Assembly (NCBI GenBank): GCA_038496445.1
Contig: JALMLS010000322.1
Span: 558,001-622,000, forward strand
Direction: 5' to 3'
Length of the DNA: 64,000 nt
From: Trichosphaerium sp. ATCC 40318
Taxonomy: Eukaryota > Discosea > Flabellinia > Trichosidae
This document shows, piece after piece, positions 1 through 12,973 of this stretch (position 1 is the first letter of the stretch; every line of letters starts with the position of its first letter). The notes under the pieces were generated by a model. The model made no database searches. It was not told the DNA's origin and saw only the letters and a list, made by a program, of their open reading frames with translations. The position numbers and the translations under genes were made by a program.

Positions 1-3000
1 TTGTTGTATAACTTGCGAGTGCATGATAAAGTAATGCAAATTCTTTCTGTACGTTCTCTTTTTTCTTTCTTCTATTTTTTCAATAATTCTTGTGTTACTT
101 ACATATATACGTATAGGTGCCTATTGAACCTGCTGATGATTGCGACTTGAACCCTAATCAAGTGTATGTACAAGGGTATAACTTTATCCGCGAGGTATGT
201 TGCAAAGGCTTTGGTTTTTTGGGTTGAAAATTGAATGTTTTTCTTTGTTTGCGCTCTTTACTGACAATAATAATTTTTTAGTTCTGTATGGACAGCAAGC
301 GAAATCAACGTGCTGTTTTTGAATACTTGGATTGGATGATTCATCAGTTATTGATCTTTATTGGCTTACAATCTAAAAAGACTGAGCTAGCTATCTTGAA
401 AGCAATCAATAGTGTTTTGTTAGAAAACCACGATTTGTGTGAACGTATGACTTTGAATAATATTGATAAGCTTGTAAACCTTGCTTGGAATAACAAAGTA
501 GCTCATAATTACGTCGTTTTGTTTCAGGTACGATATAAAACTCTGAACGAAGACAAGAAACGTTGTATTACCCCCATTGCTGATTAGTTTTGTTTTAGAC
601 AATCATTGCTCCACATGATACTAAAAGAGCTTCTATATACATGCAAACACAAGTGTTCAAGGCACTATTACGCCACCGGAAGATAAAGGAAATGTGAGTC
701 GATACTGCTTTGATGTGTTGTTTTTTTTTGTTGCTGATGTTTTACTTTCTTAGAATGAGACCTGGTCGGCGAAGAGATCAACTCAAATTTTCTGAGTTGG
801 GAACTCTGGACGATGGCAAAGCTACTAATTTCTTGTCACTGTTGACACTCTGTGTTGAGGGTAGCAACCCTGAAGTAGAAACACAGTTACAAAAGATTTT
901 CCCTCTTAGCCACTGCGTCAAGGCGTGCAAGTTGTGCTTTGAAGATTATCCAGATATCATCCCTACATATACACAGTTTATGACTGAAATCCATTTGAAC
1001 ACAGTAGCAATTACAGACAAGCGTATGTGTTTTTTTTCTTGGTTTTGGATTTTCTCTTTTTTTTTGCAATTGCCTGACTGAATTTGTATAGCTGGTCTTG
1101 ATGAGAGGTTATGGCTATTGATGAAGTCATTTGCAGATGATTTAGATACTTTAGTTAAAGAAGGCATAGCCCTATCAGAGTACGCTTCTATTATATTTTT
1201 CTTTCTCTGCCAATACAAAAAAAACCATCGGATTACTGAGTTTTCTGTTTAGATCTGGATTGGAATATGTCTTTGAAGGTATTGTACCACTTTTCAGGTA
1301 TTACTTTAGCAAGAGCTTTATTCAAGCGTTCGATGAGATGAAGTACGTCCACTTGTTCTTTTCTCTCTTTATTTACTTTCTGTGTAGTACTGAAGAACGT
1401 GAAAAGCGTCGGGCAATCGCTGATACAATAGTAATGAATCTGTTGCTATTGAAGAGACGTTTTACTATGGTATGTTGTTTTCTTGTTTCTTTATGATTAT
1501 GATGTATTAACCTGTTTATTAGGTTCGTGGTGCTGATAACCATGTTGCAGCGTTGAATTTGTGTCTTAAAGCCATGGGCGACGTTGGACTTACAGGAGAA
1601 GGCGAACAAGTCACTCAAGAGGTAGCTCTTTTATTTTATTTATTGATTGTAAGTTCGTTATTCTTATGATTGGTAGATGGACTATATAGTGCGTACAGTC
1701 ACTGTAAAAGTTATGCAAGATGATGAGGAACCAGAATACGCAGAGTTCCCTATTCAAGCGTCTTTCATGATTAAGCTGTAAGTTTTCTTTAAATTATAGA
1801 TGACTTGTGACTTATGCTTTTTTTTCGATTAGAAATGACTTGATTGCATTCCGTGTCGCTGAATTAATGACTGAAGAAGGAGAGTTTGAATACTACATGA
1901 AAGTACTTGTTAATGAACTAGGGTACGAACAAAACCCTAGAGGGATTTATCTTTTAGTTTATGTCAAAGTTATCTCAATGCTAATGGTTTCTTAGCACTG
2001 ATGCTGAGCAAGATATTTCGCTTAAGATATTTTCTTTGAAGATTTTAAGGAAACTAGCAGAGTTTACTGATTATAAGCGGCATTCTAAGATTATGGAAGC
2101 TACAAAAGCAGTTCCAGAAGCTGTACGAATGACCAAAAAATGTTTTATTTTTTTTTGTGTATATCTTATATATTAACCCCTTACCTGGGATTATCTACCT
2201 GCGTCATATTTATCCCTCTTATGTAGTTATTAGACTTCGTATGTATATTATAGTATAGTTTAGGCCCCTCTTTTTGCATCAAGTCCTTACGTAGGCGCTT
2301 GCCTTCACGTGTTTTTGGACTTGGTGTTTTTTTTGAGGCGGATTTTTTTTTTTTTTTTTTTGGGCTGACACCTTTCTTAGTTGGTTGCTTTGCTGTCTCG
2401 GCAAGGTGGCGGTAAATACAGTAATGAAGTACTCAAGGCACTGTGTGCGCTAGTGTATGATGGTGAGACACAATATGCACCAAATAAGGTACATAGCTAT
2501 ACTAGGCTTTTTAGCGTCTAATTCATTTCTAGAAACTACTTGTAAAGGTAATGGATGGTGATAGACGTGTTGCATTTCAGAAAGCAATTGATAAAGCACT
2601 TGGTAGAACACTAGAGGTAACTGTCGGTTGTTTTCTTTTATTTCTGATTACTAACGATATGAATAAAGGCAATGAACTCGGATAAGGTTGGTGAAGAAGT
2701 TCTGAGCATGAGTAATGGTTCTATATCTTCTAAGCAGCAACCACCTTTGGACAAAGAATTATTGGAGAAGTTGTTCCGGTTGATGTTCATCTTGAGTTCA
2801 AGTATCATCTTCAAGGTAAAGTAGCTTGGTAAACTTGGAGCGCTTTATATTGACTTATTGTTATAGAGTATCCTTACCAAGGATATTGTAGATAAGGTTG
2901 TGCAAGTTCTGACAAGTCTACAAAAAGTGTTGGACACAAATGACGCTGTTATGGTTATTGTCCTCTTAAAAACGATATCTCGGTTTATAAAACTTAATCC

Positions 3001-3732
3001 GAAATACATTGTACGTTTTCCTTTGTTTTCGATTGAAATTTTTTCGCCCAACTTCGCAAAACTTGGACTAACTTTTTGGTTGTTTAGAAACGCCTTCTGG
3101 ATGAGAATCCGTACCCTACCATTTGTGAGATTTTCGAATTGAGCCCATTGGTTGTAAGGGAATACGATGAAGAGACAATAATGGAGTTTGATGATAATGT
3201 AGTTTCTGCAAAGGTGATTTTCTTTTTTTGTTTATTCTCACTTGTTTACACCTTACGTTAACTCTCCCCTTAGGTCGAAGTTTTCTTCTTCTTGGGCGCC
3301 TTATTGGCTCATGATAAAAACTATGCAAAGACTCTTGTGTCATCACTTACAAGCGCTTACCCTCTTATTGTACGTGTTGTATTCATTTTTTTTAAGGTTT
3401 TGTTTTAAAGCTCATGTTTCTCTTTTAGATTCAAAATGTCCAAATGCTTGACAATTACGAACTACCTCCAGCAATTTATGTAAATATGGCGGTTCGTACT
3501 GAGGCATTTTTGAGCACTCTGGCTAAAGCTGAAGGCTTTAAAAACCCACAGGTACAGTCGAATATTCAAGTCAAGATTGTTTTTGAGAAATAGTTTATTT
3601 TTGTACCGGTTTATGTATGGCGTAATTGCTCATTATATTTAGTTGAGCAAGACACGGAAGGTTGTTCAAGCCGTAGTAAGACGATTCAACACTGAAACTA
3701 AACCACGCTTGGAGAAAAGGAACATGCTGTGA
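1..3732 (+). CDS. IP3-receptor-like RIH-region protein, 3' part (5' end outside window)
   Basis: Twenty exons in the window give 776 in-frame codons with no start: 1-48, 117-194, 282-527, 599-693, 754-1022, 1092-1179, 1253-1342, 1388-1469, 1523-1621, 1677-1777, 1833-1922, 1996-2122, 2381-2488, 2533-2616, 2669-2815, 2867-3010, 3088-3213, 3274-3369, 3429-3551, 3643-3732. The first 250 residues follow the RIH region of inositol trisphosphate/ryanodine receptors: an RNQ..F segment, ENHDLCE, a FQTII stretch, and LLTLCVEGSNPEVE, which matches the receptor segment LLAVCTEG. IP3 receptors are ER calcium channels. This protein ends without any membrane segment, so it lacks the pore and is either a regulatory relative or a truncated copy. 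AATAAA signals at 3936 and 3940 support the 3' end. RIH identity is fairly sure; the physiological role is inferred. Confidence 0.72.
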
Positions 3733-4402
3733 CTTTGAACGGGTTTTTTAATCAAAAAAAAGAAAAAAAAAGTTGTCGAGGACCCGAAGCTCCCCTTTGT
3801 TTTTTGCGTTACAGTTTGGTGATTAGTATTATTATATCACCTTTCTGTTTATGTAAATTCTTGTGGTGTACTATTTATAAGCTCGGCGTTATTATCATCC
3901 CCCGCTATTGTCTTTGATTTTCAAAAAAAAACACAAATAAATAAAGACTTGCGTATTTAAAATCTAGTGGTTTTCTTTGAGTTCGAATTCTTTAGAAGTG
4001 TTCATGAAAAGATGTCTTTTTGTGTATTTAAAAATAAACCAGACGTTGTCATTTTTATTTAGAGCTTTAGTAGTAGATGTGGATTGTTGACTCAAACTTT
4101 GCAAGACGCAGTTTGACGAAAACAAGAATCAAAAAACCTCACTGAACTACACCTTTACACGGCCGAAACGCATCCTTGATAGCAGTATCAGCTCACCAGC
4201 ATAAAATATAGTACGTTTTTGTACATTTGTTTGCCAGGAGATTTAGTTGGCTCTAGAATGCGCTCGAGGAGTCTATCATTAGTGAGGGCTGTTTTTTACG
4301 CGTTAAAAATACCTTTTTCGTTAAATAGCTTTAAAAACGTTCTACTATGATCTTTTTGCGAAAATGCTTCCTATTCTGTCCTAACAACGCATAAATAGAA
4401 AA
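3733..4402. other. Intergenic: 3' UTR of the RIH gene and 5' flank of the LRR gene
   Basis: AT-rich non-coding stretch. It holds overlapping AATAAA polyadenylation signals at 3936-3945. The downstream gene starts in a context of A residues before ATG. No RNA gene or conserved ORF was seen. Confidence 0.6.
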
Positions 4403-6104
4403 ATGGAAACAACACTTGAAAACGCTCCTGTCGAAGTCGTTTCACACATTTTGGATTTTCTCAAAGAGTCTAGATTTTCTGTAGCTCAGACATGCAAGAG
4501 ACTATCTAGTATTATTCACGAGACTGTTGGATACCATAAGGTAGTAATTAGAACAAAACAAGATGTTATTGACATTGCTAAACACAATGGTATTTTAAAA
4601 CATTCAATGATTGACTTGTCGTCAAAAGTCAGACCTTCAGATGACACCCTCAGCCTACTAAAAGAAGCTCGGTATCTCGATATAACAGGATCATATTCGG
4701 TAAGGCAGCGTATCACTGACAAAGGACTTTCTGGGCTCTCAGGAGCTCATACATTAAGTCTTGATTGGTGCCCTGATATCGGTCATACACTCGAATGTCT
4801 GTCAGGTGTTCACACTATAAGCCTTTCTAATTGTAAGCATCTAACGGATAAGTCTATTCCTTCGCTAGCAGGTGCACATACGATTAATATATCTAATTGT
4901 GAAGCTATCACTGATATTACGGCTCTTGGTGGTTGTTATTCTATTAACTGCAGTGAATGCTTTGATATTACTGAGGACAGTATAAAGGCCATGGCTGGAG
5001 CTCATACTGTTCTTGCTGCGTGTTGTGAGAGTGGTGTTACTGATGAGTCACTTAAGGCTTTGGCAGGTGTTCATACGCTAGATATTAGTGAGACTTTTGT
5101 CACTGATGAAGGAATGAAAAGTTTGGCGGGTGTTTATTCAATCAATCTGTGTGGTTGTAATGATGTAACAGATGATGGGTTAAAGGCTATTGCAGGTGTA
5201 AAAATAGCTAATATATCGCAAATGGAAAGTATTTCTGATGAAGGTGTTAGCGCTTTATCTGGTGTTCATACGATTGATTTAGGCTTACTCAAAAACCTTA
5301 CCTTAAGGTCGTTTAAAGCTCTATCTGGTGTTCACAATATAACCCTTTGGGAAACAAGTATAGGTAACTTGTTGTTTTTAATTTATAAAAACGTTTTCTT
5401 GTTTTTTTCTTCTATTTCTTTGATCCACACGTGATAAACATCTTTTTTTTTTTTTTTGATACTAACATATATTGCTTTCTTTTTAGTTTTGCCCTTGCTC
5501 ATATATTCTTTTCGTAGACGATGATGGTCTTAAAGCGCTCGCTGGCGTTCATACCATAAATTTGCACAAAGCAAGAAACGTTACTGACGAGGGTATCAAA
5601 TCTTTAGCCGGTGTTCATACAATAGATCTATCCTACACATCTGTAACTGATGATGGTATTGCCGCATTAGAAGGTGTTCACTCTATTGTATTGGATTACA
5701 CACGTGTTACCAATAGAGGCCTTGAATCACTTAAGGCAGCGCATACAGTAAGCTTAATATATTATGATGTTGTAATCAACAATGGTACCTCTTCTGCTAT
5801 TACTGATGAAGGTTTAAAGCACCTTTCTTCTGCAGTTAAGGTATATCTTGATGGTATTACTCATATTACAGATAAAGGAGTAAGTCATCTTTGTGGTGTT
5901 CATCGTCTGTCTCTTGATGGAAATGCTATTACAGATGATAGTATTAGAAAGCTTACTAATCTTCGTTCTCTTTCAATAGCGAGTATTCCAGGTGTGACTG
6001 ACGCTAGTATATCTTGTTTACCTTACCTGAATAAGATAAAATGTCATAACCACAGCTTCTCTACTAATCTTATTAACAAGCTTTGTAGTCCTGTGTACCT
6101 TTAA
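4403..6104 (+). CDS. F-box protein with GVHT-type leucine-rich repeats
   Basis: Two exons (4403-5363, 5518-6104) encode 515 residues. Residues 1-45 look like an F-box (NAPVEVVSHILDFL, then a CKRLSS helix), which would bind Skp1 of an SCF ubiquitin ligase. From about residue 95 to the end there are roughly 17 leucine-rich repeats of 19-25 residues. Their shared core is (A/S)GVHTIDLS, followed by a short variable part and VTDEGLKALAG. This is the cysteine-containing LRR style, which forms a substrate-binding solenoid. The GVHT core is nearly invariant, so the repeats multiplied recently or are kept similar. The single intron falls inside a repeat and preserves its register. The substrate is unknown. 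Confidence 0.85.
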
Positions 6105-6319
6105 TGGTAAGTGTACAACAAAAAAAAAACCTAATAAAAACTTGATTTTGCTACAACATTGAAACGAGTCATGTGGCATTCAGTACTGCCCTTTAGCAAG
6201 GGTTTTTAGTTCTTTTTTGGTCAGTTTCATAGAAATTGAGTATTGTTAAGACGCGAGCCATTTATTTGTAAAACAAACGAACTTATGATAAGTAATAATA
6301 CGCAAAAAAGTGCATTTTA

Positions 6320-9300
6320 TTAATTCTTACAAGCTTGAAGAGATTCTTGTTTTGTAAGAGCAAGCATTGCCATTGCATCTGTGAATGTTGGAGAAGACCA
6401 ATAAGGGAATGATGCTGTATTATATCCTGGAAACTTCAGTGGTGTTTTGTGTTCTAGGTTTAAGTTTTTTTGTTAAAACGATGGTGAGGTAAGAAGGCTT
6501 TGAATTCACTTACCGAAATGTAGTTTTGTGAGTTCCTTTTCGTATTCAGCTTGTGGCATGAAACCTAATTATGTAAAGTGAGTACATGTACATTGGATTT
6601 ATAAGGATATAAGTACCAGAGACGCCATAGATGAGTAAGGAAGTTATATCCCTAGAAGCAAAAGTTTAACTTTTGATTTTTTTTGGGTTTTGTTTGTCTC
6701 GCTGTGGTGAGCATAGAGTAGTTTTTTATTTACGTACTGTGGTTTTGGGTTTGTTAATACTGTACCATTTACGTAACGAGCTGCATTTCCAGGGTACCTG
6801 AAAGGATCACATGCTAAAAAACCGTTAAAACCTTTGAAACGTTGAAAGTTCAACATGCTTGATAAAGGAGTGCATTGAACGCTTTCCGAAAAAAATCAAG
6901 TGAAAACCGAACGTACTGAGTCCCTTTACTGAAGCTGAGAAGAAAGCATTTTGGTGCTCATATTCATCTCCAAGAATATAATGAGATAAAAAGGAAACTG
7001 CTTTCTCAACAAGAATTTTAATTTTCTGCAGTAAAAAACAACGGTATTAGCAAACAAAAAACCAACAAATCACAAGCTCAAAGCAGTCCAATTATTCCAC
7101 CCACTCACGAAAATAGAAGAAGCACACGTTGAATAGAATAAAACACGTGTTAAGGACAAGGCGTGAGAAGCATTGAAAAAGTTCTGAGCTGTTGTTTCTT
7201 GTAAAGAAACACGTACCGCAGGTGTGGATGGAATCCAGTTACGTGTGCATGAAGCATCTGGTTGAGTCCAGATATCAACAAGAGCATTAACAGCAACAGC
7301 TGTAGTAAAAAGGCGGTCATCACCATGGTTGATAGGATAACCGAATATATCAATATCATCTAAAACACAAAATATCCTATTTAGTAAACAACAACAAATA
7401 TCTTTTGAAGCTTTTTTCATGGCACGTTATGTATTTTTTCCAACAACATTTCTTGTTTATAAAAATAGGTAACAAGGGGTTTGTTAAAACATTTAAAATT
7501 GGTTATAAAAATGATGTACAGCCGGATTGAAACTCGTTTTCTTTTTTTTTGGATCAACGTTTTAAAGTCTTGTTTTGATTTGGAGACAATGAGATAAAAA
7601 AGTGCTTACCGTTCCCAAGGAAGTCGTCCCAGTAAACCCAACCACTATTTTTAGAATCTACAACACTGTTCTCAACAATAGCATTCGTTCCATTACCGCG
7701 CATTGCTTCTGTTAATAATTTCTTCGCTGTTTTGAAACATTCATAAGGTAGTTCTTCTTGTTTGTTTAAAAGATAAACTGTTCTTGATGTGAACCACAAA
7801 AAGTCGTATTTAGGCGGATAATACCTGTAACACGTGATTTAGTAATACTAACCCAAATATCGTAAACACGTACAATAATGCTATGTCTGGTCTCTTATCA
7901 ACAATACGGTGGTTGATAGCCCTACGTGAATGAGTAAAAAATTATGTGGATGAGAAAATATTTTGGGTTTTTTGTCTTGGTCTTTCTACAAAACAACAAG
8001 ATTTGACTTGTTTAGCGATTTTTACACGCCCCAGTACTTGGTTGAATACCAATTGAAAAAATTAAATACCACTGTAGCGGAGGTGGGGTCCTGAAACTAG
8101 TTTTTCTTGACATTTTTTAGTAGTTTTTTCGAATCAAAGGTACCATGCAAGGAGTTTTGATGTATCGCTGTAAAGCTTCTGAGCATCCGAATGGAACCAT
8201 TCGGATACATCTCCAACATTGTTTAAAGCAGCATTACCTAAACCAAAGATGGTATTGGAAGCAACCGTGAGGTCAACCTAGAGAATCTGTTAAGATTTTT
8301 TTCAAAAACAATACAAAAAATCAATAAAGGCTAGTACATTATTCACTTCAAACGGCATGCTGACTTCATAATTACCTTTCCTTCTTTCTGCAAGATTTTG
8401 TAGCCATGTAGTTACAATAAATAACGATGGTAGGCCATCTAAAAAATCGGTTAAAAGAACGTTAATACAAGACTTTGAATTTTTTTCAGATGTCTCACTT
8501 TTTTCTTCTTCTTCGGCCAAGAAGTCTCTGTTGAATAATAAGTAAGGAGAAGTATGTGTATTATGCGAGATGTGTTTTTACCTTATCCAATAGTACGTTC
8601 TTGGATCAATTAAATTATCATCAAGTGTAGTAGAGAATGGTTTATACGAAAACTTTACAAGAGCATCTGTTGTAAGTTTCATATTTTTGTTATTGTTCAT
8701 CCATGTCTGCAAAGACTTTGGAAATAGCTTTTCTTGTTCCTTCAATAAACCGCCTATGAAATTAAATAAAAGAAAAGTAACCAACACTGAACGTTAGCGA
8801 GAACAGAAATGATTCGCGAAACCGACAAAAAGAAGAAAGAAAAAAGTTATTGTACCGAGTTGGAAGTTAACAGATGTGTCATCAGCATCAGGTGGGATAT
8901 TGAATATGTTCAAGTTGAATTCAGCCTCCTCAACAATTGGAGCAACATAAGGAATAAGACTTGATAATCCTAGTAGAGCTCTGTCAACATAACTCACGAA
9001 ATTGTATTTTTCTCTCAAAAAAAAATTGCTTTTTTACCAATGCTTTTTAGTAGCTCTTCAACTACTTTCCCAAACGTTTCTAATTCTTCTAATGGTTCAC
9101 CAATATTACTTGGAAATGCTTTCCATGTTCCATTAGAAAGTACTTGTGGCCAAAAGCTATAAGTAGGTGCATCTTGTTTATTGTTCTTTGAAAAAATTAA
9201 TAGATCTCATCGACAATTAGTTTTTACCTTATCCTTGAAATTACCAAGAGCTTCGACGGATGTCAATAATTGCGCTTGGGAAATATTTATCTTTCCGTAT

Positions 9301-10048
9301 TTACTTACTTCCAAAAGTGCCTAGAGACAAGAACAATCAGAAATAACAAACAAAGAAATCTTGCATCCAAATACAATCAAAATTTTTTTTGCGAAATTCT
9401 TTCGTTTTATCATTCTGTCACGTGACAAAATATAATTTTATCAAACAACTAAATTTAATGTAGCAGCAACCATAGTTAAAAGCCGAAGTGGCAGGTTCAA
9501 AAAAAACCAAAGGAGGTGTAGGTACGTACTTGAGAAACCCAATTTGTGACAAACATGTTGTTATCATAAAATTCGATATACCTTCGCGCTAGCGAATATT
9601 CTTCAGCTCCATAGAAGTTCAAGTGTACATAACTAGGGTAAATACCTAAAAACAACACCGGGTGAGTCAATACACGTTGTTAGTGCGTGTATTCGGAAAA
9701 CGATATCAGGCTTAAAAAAAGTTGTGTGACGTCTAAGAAAACCATTCCAAACGCTTGGAAATACTGCTTTGAATGCGTCTTACAGTAAAAAGAAAATTCT
9801 TTGTGACAAAGCGTTCTAAACGGTTTTAAACGTACCACGTAGTTTCCTCCATTGCGCAAAAGGCGGAATATACTCCTGAGATTGTCTTTTGTACCAGTAA
9901 GTGATAAATGACGACAACAGGCGTTCACGTACTGAACTTGAGCCTCTGTAATACGTTTATTTAGTTTTTGGATAACAGAGCCAATGTCTTGTCCAACACA
10001 GACACAAACAAGAAATAATGAAATAGAAAGAAGCGCAATTACCCTCAT
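6320..10048 (-). CDS. Secreted protein of unknown family, 663 residues
   Basis: Sixteen exons: 9895-10048, 9530-9645, 9228-9320, 9038-9185, 8856-9011, 8582-8753, 8338-8527, 8144-8277, 7874-7921, 7610-7824, 7217-7359, 6917-7025, 6738-6831, 6617-6651, 6514-6564, 6320-6453. All junctions keep frame. Residues 1-19 are a clear signal peptide (MRVIALLSISLFLVCVCVGQ), so the product enters the secretory pathway. I do not recognise the family. Notable segments are HGDDRLFTTAVAVNALVDIW, NAFFSASVKG, a cysteine-containing ACDPFRYPGN and an aromatic-rich YYPPKYDFLWF. The alternating helical, tryptophan-rich pattern resembles an alpha/alpha-barrel enzyme, but that is only an impression. Exon 1 uses donor GTACAA, chosen because the stronger-looking GTACGT 59 bases further downstream breaks the frame. 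Confidence 0.7.
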
Positions 10049-10504
10049 TATAAGCTCTATTGCCTAAAGTGCCCGTTTTATTAGGTTAAGTCGGTTTTTT
10101 TTTACAGCTTTTCGGTTTGGATTGAACTTTTTTGTTTTAGCGTACTTGTGCTTTATCTCTGTATAAAACTCCGGTATCTGCTACCAAATATGTAAATACA
10201 ACCAATGTAGATAGTCAGAAATAAAAACTTGCCTTACAAGCTGTCACGTGACTATATCTTGAGTTTATGTTCTCCTTGAAAAAAAAGAAAAAAAAGAGGT
10301 CCGCTGCGCACTCACTGGTTGGTAGATTGAGACCTAATATTAGTGTATTGAAGGTACGCATGTATAAAGAATTAAAACACAATAAGAGCTTGATGTAGTG
10401 GTGGATAGCGGTTTTATTTACAGTTTTTTTTTTTCGAAAAATTTCCACTTTGTTAGGGCTTGGAGCGATATAAATAGCTTGTTTTTAAATTAAATAGACG
10501 CCTG

Positions 10505-12238
10505 TTATCCTGTCAATGAGTGATCATCTTCTTTTATGAGTTTGGGAGAAAGATAGATAGATCGACTGTGGTTTAGTGATCTACTCTTTCTTGCATATTC
10601 ATCCATAGAACCAGCGTTTCTACTCATCGAAGCCATGGACTGCTTTAAATGTCTTCTTAAATTTCTTTGTGAGCCACTTTTACTTCTTCTTAAAATAATG
10701 ATAGGAGCTTCTGGGTTCTCTCTTTCTTCTTCTACACCTTCTGAAACAGCCAAAGAAACATTTGTCGTATCACGTCTTAGTTTGTGAGGTGGATCAAACA
10801 GATAGTGGCTTGTCTCTTGACGTGGTAATTTTTTGTATCTATTTCTTCTTTCTCCCGTTGTTTTACTTCTTCTTCGTCCTCCTCCTCTTCGACTGTGTCT
10901 GCTTCTATGGCTTGATCTTCTTTCAGGGGGCGTTATAATTATCGGATCGCTTATAACGCATGGCTTGGCCAGGTTTGGCCTTGCCATCTCAAGGGGAGGC
11001 GTTTTGGAGAACATACTGCCATTACTTAGATTACTCGCTGCTCTACTATTTTTTTTGCCTTCAGTGAATGTCCTCCTACGAACTTCCCGAAGCACTTTGG
11101 AATCAGCAGACTGTTCACATGTCGATAAAGAACGTTTCGTCTTATTGGGGGCTGTGTGGCTTCTTTCTCTTGTCTCAATGTCGTCAACAAGGGAGTTCAG
11201 TCGCTTCCCTTCTACAAAAGATTTGCTTCTTACTGTTGTATTGCGCGATTCCCCGTAAAAATCAAGATCTTCTAGTATGTTTATATCCTTCTTTATAGTC
11301 CTGCATGCTTTCTTGAGAAATTTTAGCCATACTGGAACCTCTAGTACGTCTACAGAATGTAAGAAAACTCCACAGCAAAAAAAGAAAGAAAATCACAAAG
11401 AATTCTTGTCTGAAGATGCGAGTAAAAAAAAGATTTGATCTAGCAAACAAGTGTGTCAAGTGTGTCAGCTGTATGTCACAGTACATCAAAAATTTTAGGG
11501 TGCGTAATGGATAGATAAAAAGGGTAAAAAACAAAACTCCAAACGTTTGGTTTCCGTGTTTACCTATTTTAAACATGTATCTATGAGATCCAGCGTGTAT
11601 GAAAACAAGTTTCGTATTTTTACGGGGTAAACTGACCATGATACGCGTTATATGTTCTAAAAGAATAGCATGCTTCTTATGCTTCATGTCCTTAGGAGAA
11701 AGCGTGAATTTTTCAATTTTGTTTTTGCTAAAATAAAAAAACTCCCAAGCTACAAAAGATTGTGCCAAGAATTGTGGAGTTTGTAGGGGACTTATGTGTT
11801 ATTTACCTTGCTTGTGTAACAAACGAGTGTTCTTGCATTGAGCACAAGTAATCCTTTACGCCATTTCTAAACAATTATGTGAGACTTTAGACTAAAGATT
11901 AAAAAACTTTACATCGGAGTATTGTTTATTGGTTAATAAAAAAAAAATACCGCTTTGAGAAAAAAGTTGTCACGTGATATTTTTGTTTTGCTTTTTTTTT
12001 GTTTTTCGTAGCGCGGTAGAATGTTTTTTGTGTTGTAAATAAACTAGAGAACAATATAGCTATAAAGGGTAAAAAGGCGTACCTTCATTTGAGAAACTTT
12101 CAAAGTTACTTTTCCACAATACAATGGTATTTCGCTTCTTAGAGGATCTTCTTGTTCAATACTAGCGCCTACTACCTTCAACGCTACTGATAATCCTCTC
12201 GCTTTAGTCTTATAAATAATTGTACCGTCTGACGTCAT
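10505..12238 (-). CDS. PH-domain protein with Arg/Ser-rich tail
   Basis: Exons 12083-12238, 11807-11866, 11564-11741 and 10505-11349 give 412 residues. Residues 35-165 read as a pleckstrin homology domain: GKVTLKVSQMKKWRKGLLVL and LVCYTSK form the first strands, IARIMV-like and LVFIHAGSHRYMFKI the later strands, and VPVWLKFLKKACRTI the C-terminal helix with its tryptophan. PH domains bind phosphoinositides or proteins at membranes. The rest is basic and low-complexity, rich in RRS/RRR and serine, and likely a phosphorylated, disordered tail. The start is uncertain: the frame stays open upstream of 12238 without an ATG, so a 5' exon may be missing. The acceptor at 11742 was chosen by frame over a nearby TTTTGTAG. 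Confidence 0.62.
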
Positions 12239-12973
12239 TTTATCAAATGTAACGTTTGGGTAAATGGGCACAATTTGTTGTTGAAGTGTTTTAGTTCTTT
12301 TTTGATTTTTTATTGAAAGAAAAATTACGGCTTAACTCAAGTGCAGTTTGTTAATTTGATGACGCTACCATTTTTATGAACCTGTTTTTCATATCTACAG
12401 ACTAATCAAAGATGGCTCGATTAAGTTTTAACTGAGTATTTGCGTTTTCGCTATTCCGGCTGTAATTCTTGAAATTCACTTTAGCTGAACGTCCGCTTGT
12501 GATTGGTGAGAGCGCAGTATAGAGGATTGGGTGTAATGACAGCAAAGGAAAAAGTACCTCTACAACTAACAACCCGAAGACTGAGAACTTCAATCCGAAA
12601 CAGCGATTACTAGCTTGTATGAGTTTGTTTGGTTTTCTGTATTGGCCTACGGTTACTCCACGTGCGGAATATAACACATCGGATAAACCACCTCCGTGTT
12701 GCGCTAGATATTTGATTGTTTACTTCATCCTTCACAACTGTACGTGATATATACCGCCGGATGTTATTAGGTACGTTCCATAGTTGTACAACAATGACCG
12801 ACACGTGTTTTTAATTAATTTGTTCTTGTTCAGCTTTGGCCTTGAGCGATAGCTAGAGGTTTATTGAAGACATTGTAAATACTACTAGTTATTGTAAGTC
12901 CTTTGGCAATGTCATGTTTCGTCATGCACAGGCGAGAGAAAATATCACGTTGTTTCCACAAGATCAATGAGTA
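12239..12973. other. Intergenic or undetected 5' exon region
   Basis: No convincing gene. Two overlapping frames on the minus strand (12402-12677 and 12610-12804) are open, but they show no recognisable domain and no splice that joins the PH gene. An upstream exon of the PH gene could lie here. Confidence 0.4.

Noticed and set aside
12402-12804. Two overlapping minus-strand frames as a gene upstream of the PH protein
   Set aside because: The longer one has no ATG, neither has a domain, and no splice joins them in frame to a neighbour.
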